Assembly: GCA_041648755.1 (NCBI GenBank) | Contig: JBAZOJ010000067.1 | Coordinates: forward strand, 1 to 14,623 | DNA from: JBAZOJ01 sp041648755 | GTDB taxonomy: Bacteria > Planctomycetota > B143-G9 | Direction of reading: 5' to 3' | Length of the DNA stretch: 14,623 bases | Shown here: positions 12,737 to 14,623 of the stretch, piece after piece | Layout: every line of letters begins with the position of its first letter | How positions within the stretch are numbered: the first letter of the stretch is position 1 | Translations under genes and position numbers: made by a program | The notes under the pieces: generated by a model | Told to the model about the DNA's origin: nothing | The model's database searches: none | The model's input: only the letters and a program-made list of their open reading frames with translations

Positions 12737-14623
12737 ATGTCAGTCCGGATGCCGATACGAGCCAGTTGCGTGCTTGCTGTCTGCCTGCTTTGCGTCGCGT
12801 CGCTTTCGCCGCTGCGGGGCCACTGCGAAGTGTCGCTGCCCGCTGCTCCGGGCGCGGAAGCGTTGATGGGACTTATCGTCTCGCAGGCCGAACTGAAGCC
12901 TGGGCCTGTGATCTTCGGGCCGAAGCTGTCCATCGGGGCGATGCTCTACAAATGGGACAATCTCCCGGGGCCGATTCCTCTTTCGGACGGCCGGATACTG
13001 GTCGGGAATCTCGTGCTCGACGCGGATTGCTGCCCCAGGAAGGCAATCGCGCAGACCTCCAAGAAGGCCCGCTTCTTCTTCGACCGCAGTTCGGACAAAT
13101 ACTACATTTTCGACCCCGCCGCCGATAGCTGCGTGGGGTATGACGTCGCGACCCTCGCTCCCTGCACGGGCAACCTGATTGCGCAATTGCGCGACGCGAA
13201 GCCTCCTGTGCCCGCAGACGCCCTCAGGATGGACATCCCCGGCCTGCAGTTCCTGTTCGCGTTCGGCGCCAAGGCGTATTTCCTCGCAGACCACGAACTG
13301 ATAATCCTCGATGTCGCCACGGGGAAAGCCGAGTTGCCCGGCGTGAGGCTCGACTGCCCGATACCGAGTTATCAGACGCGGCTGAAGCCCTTCGTGATTA
13401 TGGGCGAGTACCCCAGTGGAGCCGGACTCACGGAAATCGCCACACCTTCAGAAGGTGGGACTTGGACGCGCGAGACGTTCCAGAGCGGTGGCTGTGCCAG
13501 CGAAACGGTTGCCGGGCCCATCCCGGGAATGGTTTGGTGGAGATCGTTATCCTATGACGACACACGATTCGACGTGCGCATTCCAATGGGTAATCTGGTC
13601 CGTACCGTTCCGATTGTCGCCTTCTGGCAGAAGGCCTGGAAGAATGGTGATGCAGACCGCTGCACGACGAACGCCCGGTTCGACTGTGCCGCAGATTTTC
13701 TCATCTTCTATTCCACCGCAGCCGGAGGTGCTATCGCGAAGTACGACCTGACCCTCGACCCGAACAAGCCCCCAGGTTTTCGCGTAACACGTGCTCTCGA
13801 GGCATATGACATGTTCGAAACGCCGCCGATGTACCCGGTCTCCGAAGTGATCGAGGGCAGGTTGCTTGTTGAGCGCAGCCCTGTCAGGGCAGCAGGGATG
13901 CCTCGCGGCACATGGGCGGAATACGGCGTGTTCGACGTCCGCAAACAAGGCTTCACAGGCGGGCAGACTGCGACGACGATGCGGCGGTTTTGCGTGCGTA
14001 GCAGTAGCGGCGGCTTCGCCGCGATCGGAACCGATGCGGAACTGGCCTTCTACGAGGGGAATGGGGTGAAGGTGCTCGACTTTTCCCTTATGCCGTTCGA
14101 GTCGGTCGAGGCTGTTGTGGCGGATTCCACCTCCGACGCCTTCGCGGTCGTAACCGGCCTCGAGGGGCACTTCAGGTACCGGATCATTGCACCGGGGGAC
14201 CGCAAGATCGGCGGTGCCCTTGAGTTCCCCTGGAAGCCATGCACTGCGTTCGATGGGTCGTTTGCGGTCAGCGACGCGGCCGCGGGGGATATCCCCTGCA
14301 CGTTCTCCGGCAAGTGGGTTCTCGACGCCCCCGACGGTGACCCGGCCAAAATGCTGCTCGACGGCAGGAAGTACGTGGGAAGCGACGGCGAGGCGCGCTA
14401 CTACTCCGGGGACGACGGCTACACCGTGGTTGACATCGCGACCGGCGCATCCGAAAAACGCGCTTTGCCATTTGATTGCCTGCGCCTGCTCCAGGTCGTC
14501 GGCAAGAACCTGTTCATCGGCTCACGCCATCTGACGAAGCGCGGCACGGGTTTGTTCGACGCTAACGGCTCGCTTTGGCGCGACGGCGCGGCGCTGATCT
14601 GCCGGAATCTGTACCTTGACCTC
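12737..14623 (+). CDS. Secreted protein, possibly a beta-propeller, incomplete at the right edge
   Basis: 629 codons are open to the window's end with no stop. The ATG at 12737 has AAGGAGG with a 6-base spacing. Residues 1 to about 31 are a signal peptide (basic start, then CVLAVCLLCVASLSP). The rest is beta-rich, with recurring phrases of the blade type: FFFDRSSDKYYIFDPAAD with YDVATL, AYFLADHELIILDVATGKAEL, and RYYSGDDGYTVVDIATGAS near the end. Such 'D-x-A-T-G' turns are typical of PQQ/YVTN-like propellers, so a propeller is a reasonable inference but no catalytic site is seen. Several cysteines (for example DCC near 97) could form disulfides. It is isolated from the ispH cluster by a terminator and the repeat island, so it is a separate transcription unit. 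Confidence 0.75.
   Translation, partial: MSVRMPIRASCVLAVCLLCVASLSPLRGHCEVSLPAAPGAEALMGLIVSQAELKPGPVIFGPKLSIGAMLYKWDNLPGPIPLSDGRILVGNLVLDADCCPRKAIAQTSKKARFFFDRSSDKYYIFDPAADSCVGYDVATLAPCTGNLIAQLRDAKPPVPADALRMDIPGLQFLFAFGAKAYFLADHELIILDVATGKAELPGVRLDCPIPSYQTRLKPFVIMGEYPSGAGLTEIATPSEGGTWTRETFQSGGCASETVAGPIPGMVWWRSLSYDDTRFDVRIPMGNLVRTVPIVAFWQKAWKNGDADRCTTNARFDCAADFLIFYSTAAGGAIAKYDLTLDPNKPPGFRVTRALEAYDMFETPPMYPVSEVIEGRLLVERSPVRAAGMPRGTWAEYGVFDVRKQGFTGGQTATTMRRFCVRSSSGGFAAIGTDAELAFYEGNGVKVLDFSLMPFESVEAVVADSTSDAFAVVTGLEGHFRYRIIAPGDRKIGGALEFPWKPCTAFDGSFAVSDAAAGDIPCTFSGKWVLDAPDGDPAKMLLDGRKYVGSDGEARYYSGDDGYTVVDIATGASEKRALPFDCLRLLQVVGKNLFIGSRHLTKRGTGLFDANGSLWRDGAALICRNLYLDL

Noticed and set aside
12481..13294. 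Minus-strand open frames of 150 and 184 residues.
   Set aside because: They are antisense to the right-edge gene, lack start signals, and have arginine-rich composition typical of shadow frames in GC-rich DNA.

Overview
The window is a gene-dense, GC-rich stretch of bacterial chromosome. It has no phage, insertion sequence, CRISPR array, tRNA or rRNA that I can recognise. The mix of core biosynthesis genes (ispH, nadC, birA) with large secreted proteins of unknown role, TTG starts, and an intergenic island of short repeats would fit an environmental lineage such as the Planctomycetota/Verrucomicrobiota side of the tree or an allied uncultured phylum. This placement is an impression and no marker gene here settles it.

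Layout, left to right. (1) The window opens with the first codons of an unrecognised minus-strand gene (93 to the edge), which has its own good sigma70-type promoter. (2) A minus-strand pair of paralogous secreted DUF4140/DUF4139 (MuiA-like) proteins occupies 3571-261. The two genes are coupled by an ATGA overlap and closed by a strong terminator at 216-240. (3) Upstream of these, and separated from them by a second terminator with a GAAA loop (3636-3669), is a long minus-strand operon running from 9853 to 3688. Its order is a fused tandem membrane-anchored protein, a second smaller membrane-anchored protein of similar layout, nadC, a minimal birA, and a 922-residue secreted protein of jelly-roll-like modules. 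Every junction in it overlaps by 4 to 14 bases, so translational coupling is likely throughout.

(4) At about 9860 transcription diverges from a very short spacer in which the two -10 boxes overlap. To the right, on the plus strand, ispH is followed with a TTGA overlap by a divergent RNase HII-like gene, then by a 59-residue small protein and a clear terminator (11836-11871). (5) From about 11872 to 12736 there is a non-coding island. It holds three modules of 8-10 base CRCGAA repeats, five tandem copies of a 7-mer, and three kinds of hairpin. (6) A plus-strand secreted protein, possibly a beta-propeller, starts at 12737 and is still open at the right edge.

The recognisable metabolism is isoprenoid precursor synthesis (IspH), de novo NAD synthesis (NadC) and biotin attachment (BirA). 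Most of the remaining coding capacity is envelope or exported protein of unknown function. The observations I find most worth a second look are the repeat island, the altered signature residues of the RNase HII-like protein, the fused/duplicated membrane proteins, the internal duplication in the 922-residue protein, and the overlapping divergent promoters.
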